This document shows positions 61,685 through 64,000 of a stretch of DNA of 64,000 nucleotides, in pieces. The DNA is from Burkholderiales bacterium. Lineage in GTDB: Bacteria > Pseudomonadota > Gammaproteobacteria > Burkholderiales > Burkholderiaceae_C. Numbering within the stretch: the first letter of the stretch is position 1; each line of letters starts with the position of its first letter. The notes beneath the pieces were generated by a model that saw only the letters and a program-made list of their open reading frames with translations, searched no databases and was not told the DNA's origin. Made by a program: the position numbers and the translations under genes. The DNA lies in NCBI GenBank assembly GCA_016213325.1, contig JACRAY010000001.1, forward strand, positions 1 through 64,000, read 5' to 3'.

Positions 61685-63042
61685 TGTGAAGTCCAGAGTT
61701 CCTGCATCGCCTTGACGAAGCCCGTTGCGGTGTCACCGAAAGTGATGCGGCGGCCCGCGACGAAGACGTCGGAGAGCCGTGCATCCGGGCTGGAGAAAAC
61801 CATGGCGTCCAGCACATGGTCGTCCGGCACGCCAAGTAGCGTTGGCGACGAACGGTCGACCACGCTGAAGTCGGCACGCTGCCCCGCCGCCAGCCCGCCC
61901 AGCGGCAAGCCGGCTGCGGCCGTGCCGCCTTCCAGCGCGCCTTCGAACAGTGCGGCGGCCGTGCTCTCGCGCAACGCGGAACGCGCGGCGACGTTGCGGC
62001 TGCGCAGCGCGAAACGTTGCGAGTATTCGAGCAGCCGCAGCTCTTCCATCCAGCTGCGCGTGACGTGGCTGTCGGAGCCGACGGACCAGCGGCCGCTGGC
62101 ACCCAGCCAGGCCGGCAGGTCGAACACGCCGTCGCCCAGGTTGGCTTCGGTGCTCGGGCAGATCACGATGGCCGCGCCCTGCCCGCGCGCGAGCGCCAGT
62201 TCATCGCGGTTTGCCTGCGTCGCATGCACGAGGTTCCAGCCCGCGTCCACCGGTGCGTGGCGCAGCAGCCATTCGACCGGCCGCTCGCCGTGCCGCTCCA
62301 GGCAATCGGCCACCTCGAGCTGCTGCTCGGCGATGTGGATATGGATGGGCATGCGGCCGCGCGCAGCCGACGCCACTTCCTGCAGGGCTTTCTCGTCGAC
62401 CGCTCGCAGCGAGTGCAGCGCCACGCCACTGGTGACCAGCCCCGTGCGCGCCACGCCTTCGGCGATGCGCAACACGGAGTCGGGTGTCGAAGCGAAGCGG
62501 CGCTGGTCGTCGCGCAGGCCCCTGGCGGCGAACCCCGAGCGCATGTACAAGGTCGGTAACAAGGTCAGGCCCATGCCCGCACGCTGCGCAGCGCGGACGA
62601 GCGCCTGCGACACCTCCGACGGGTCTGCATAGGTTCGGCCGTCGGTGTCGTTGTGCAGGTAGTGGAACTCGCACACCTGCGTGTAGCCGGCGGCGAGCAG
62701 CTCCGCGTAGAGATGCGCGGCGATGGCTTCCAGTTGTTGCGGCGTGATGCGCAGCGCCGCGGCATACATGCGGTCGCGCCAGCGCCAGAAGTCGTCCTCG
62801 CCCTCGGCGCTGCGCTCGGCCAGCCCGGCGATGGCGCGCTGGAAAGCGTGGCTGTGGGCATCGACCAGGCCCGGCAACACCGGGCCGCCCAGCACCTGCG
62901 CGCCGTCGCGGTGCGACGGCAGGCATGAAGTGCGGACCGACGACCACCGGCCGTCGTTGCCCACCGCCAGCACCACGTCGCGGGCCCAGCCACCGCCAAC
63001 CCACGCGAGCGGCGCGAAGAACCGCCCGGCTTCAGGCGCCAT
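61681..63042 (-). CDS. hutF: Formimidoylglutamate deiminase
   Basis: 453 residues of the amidohydrolase superfamily. The metal site H-S-H in G-L-V-D-A-H-S-H-A-F-Q-R, a later H-I-H-I-A-E-Q and D-S-H-V are as in HutF. It turns formimino-glutamate into formylglutamate and ammonia, the second route of histidine degradation, whose product is used by HutG next door. The ATG at 63042 overlaps hutG's 3' end by 11 nt. Confidence 0.9.
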   Translation of the reverse strand: MAPEAGRFFAPLAWVGGGWARDVVLAVGNDGRWSSVRTSCLPSHRDGAQVLGGPVLPGLVDAHSHAFQRAIAGLAERSAEGEDDFWRWRDRMYAAALRITPQQLEAIAAHLYAELLAAGYTQVCEFHYLHNDTDGRTYADPSEVSQALVRAAQRAGMGLTLLPTLYMRSGFAARGLRDDQRRFASTPDSVLRIAEGVARTGLVTSGVALHSLRAVDEKALQEVASAARGRMPIHIHIAEQQLEVADCLERHGERPVEWLLRHAPVDAGWNLVHATQANRDELALARGQGAAIVICPSTEANLGDGVFDLPAWLGASGRWSVGSDSHVTRSWMEELRLLEYSQRFALRSRNVAARSALRESTAAALFEGALEGGTAAAGLPLGGLAAGQRADFSVVDRSSPTLLGVPDDHVLDAMVFSSPDARLSDVFVAGRRITFGDTATGFVKAMQELWTSQ

Positions 63043-63832
63043 GGAGTTTCCGCGCTGCCAGGACCGCTGCCACCAGCATGGCCTTGAGCAAGGGCTGGAT
63101 GTCGGCTGCCCGGCGTTCGTCGTAGTCGTAGGGCGGCGACTCGCGCATGTAGAGCTTCTGCACCATCTCCAGCTGCACGGCATGCACGCGCTCGGCAGGC
63201 CGTCCGTAGTGGCGCGTGATGTAGCCGCCCTTGAAGCGGCCGTTGACGATGTGGCTGGCTTCTTCCTGGGCCGCGGCTTCGCGCGTGACGGCCTCCTCGA
63301 CCTGCAGCGCGGCCGAGGTGCCGCCCGCGGTGCCGATGTTCAGGTCGGGCAGCACGCCTTCGAACAGCCACGGGATCTGCGAGCGGATGCTGTGCGCGTC
63401 CCACAGCACCACGAAGCCGTGCTTGTCCTTCAGGCCCTGCAACTCCGCGGCCAGCGCCGTGTGGTACGGCTGCCAGTAGAGCTCGCGGCGGCGCCCGCGT
63501 TCGGCCTCGCCGGGTTCGCAGCCCTGGACATAGAGCGCGTCACCGGTGAAGAAACGCGTGGGGCACAGCTCGGTGTTCGAAGCGCCCGGGTACATGGCCG
63601 CGTCGTCGGGCGGGCGGTTCAGGTCGATCACGTAGCGCGAATAGCGCGGCTGCAGCACGGTGGCACCGAGTTCGTCGGCAAAGCCGTACAGCCGCTCGAG
63701 GTGCCAGTCGGCATCTTCCACGGCCAGCGCCCGTTCGATGTACTGGCTGCGCAGATCCTCGGGGATTTCCGTGCCGATGTGCGGCATGCTTACGAGCAGG
63801 GGGGCCGTGCCGCGCCGCAGGCTGAAGCTCAT
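63032..63832 (-). CDS. hutG: N-formylglutamate deformylase
   Basis: 266 residues of the FGase family: P-H-I-G-T-E-I near the N-terminus, [16 protein letters not shown] and a C-terminal E-M-V-Q. Hydrolyses N-formylglutamate to glutamate and formate. ATG at 63832 overlaps the hutI stop. With hutF it completes the five-step pathway without formiminoglutamase. Confidence 0.92.
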   Translation of the reverse strand: MSFSLRRGTAPLLVSMPHIGTEIPEDLRSQYIERALAVEDADWHLERLYGFADELGATVLQPRYSRYVIDLNRPPDDAAMYPGASNTELCPTRFFTGDALYVQGCEPGEAERGRRRELYWQPYHTALAAELQGLKDKHGFVVLWDAHSIRSQIPWLFEGVLPDLNIGTAGGTSAALQVEEAVTREAAAQEEASHIVNGRFKGGYITRHYGRPAERVHAVQLEMVQKLYMRESPPYDYDERRAADIQPLLKAMLVAAVLAARKLHGA

Positions 63833-64000
63833 TGCACCTGTCCTTCGATGACGGTCTGGCGCCGCGGGTTGGCGCCGATGGCATAGGCCAGTTGGGCCGG
63901 CTGCTTCGCGTCCCACAGCACGAAGTCGGCGCGCAGCCCCGCAGCCAGCGTGCCGCGATCCGCCAGGCCGAGCGCCTGCGCGGCATTGCGGGTGACGCCG
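63829..64000 (-). CDS. hutI: Imidazolonepropionase, C-terminal end (partial)
   Basis: The last 56 codons of an amidohydrolase frame: [19 protein letters not shown] with R-A-D-F-V-L-W-D, the usual C-terminal end of HutI, which opens the imidazolone ring. It runs off the right edge. TGA at 63829-63831 overlaps the hutG ATG. Confidence 0.88.
   Translation of the reverse strand, partial: GVTRNAAQALGLADRGTLAAGLRADFVLWDAKQPAQLAYAIGANPRRQTVIEGQVQ

Overview
The window is GC-rich, densely coded DNA that looks like a betaproteobacterium of the Burkholderiales, most probably Comamonadaceae. The pointers are a phaC-phaA-phaB operon, many tripartite (Bug/TctC-type) receptors, a TRAP transporter beside a gentisate pathway, and a GspA/GspB pair. 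This is a judgement from gene content and order, not from a search. No insertion sequence, prophage, CRISPR array or rRNA operon was seen, and no gene-free stretch exceeds 300 bases.

Layout: 1-1.1 kb, N-terminal part of a VCBS-repeat adhesin (runs off the left edge). 1.3-5 kb, PHA synthesis (phaB, phaA, phaC on the minus strand) with a palindrome over the -35 of phaC. 5.1-6.6 kb, small membrane protein, pgeF, zeta-class GST. 6.7-10.7 kb, coupled plus-strand genes for an esterase, a Rieske oxygenase, a glutamine-synthetase-like ligase and an ABM-fold protein. 10.7-17.3 kb, MarR regulator divergent from a gentisate operon (FAD oxidoreductase, gentisate dioxygenase, fumarylpyruvate hydrolase) and a DctQMP TRAP transporter. 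17.3-22 kb, Nudix hydrolase, then Ser/Thr kinase, orphan T6SS-type FHA protein and cyclase-FHA protein. 22-30.3 kb, the translation operon (zinc ribbon), thrS-infC-rpmI-rplT-pheS-pheT-ihfA-merR and tRNA-Pro. 30.3-34.7 kb, isocitrate lyase, a GGCT-fold protein, two DMT exporters and an Lrp regulator. 34.8-38.1 kb, lysine-repeat SWIB protein and TldD/TldE. 38.2-47.4 kb, a TetR-controlled catabolic cluster of unknown substrate. 47.4-55 kb, bactofilin, exported protein, histidine phosphatase, aldo/keto reductase, GspB/GspA, MFS/AraC. 55-61.7 kb, ArsR-controlled RND pump, DUF2892 protein, peroxiredoxin and a split YeeE/YedE transporter. 61.7-64 kb, histidine degradation (hutF, hutG, hutI fragment).

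The strongest regulatory observation is upstream of thrS: a 15-codon leader ORF with five Thr codons, a mutually exclusive antiterminator, and an intrinsic terminator directly before the thrS start, i.e. a classical ribosome-mediated attenuator on threonyl-tRNA synthetase. A second intrinsic terminator sits 8 nt before pheS in the same operon, without a Phe-rich leader. infC begins with an AUC codon. Other readable control sites are two identical-architecture TetR operators (39934, 40652), twin palindromes at aceA, and an ArsR-type operator inside the spacer of a TTGACT/AATAAT promoter. The most interesting metabolic proposals are a possible gamma-glutamylation/Rieske route feeding gentisate, and a DUF993/Gfo-Idh/epimerase pathway with no known substrate. 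Intergenic dyad repeats of at least two families are also present.
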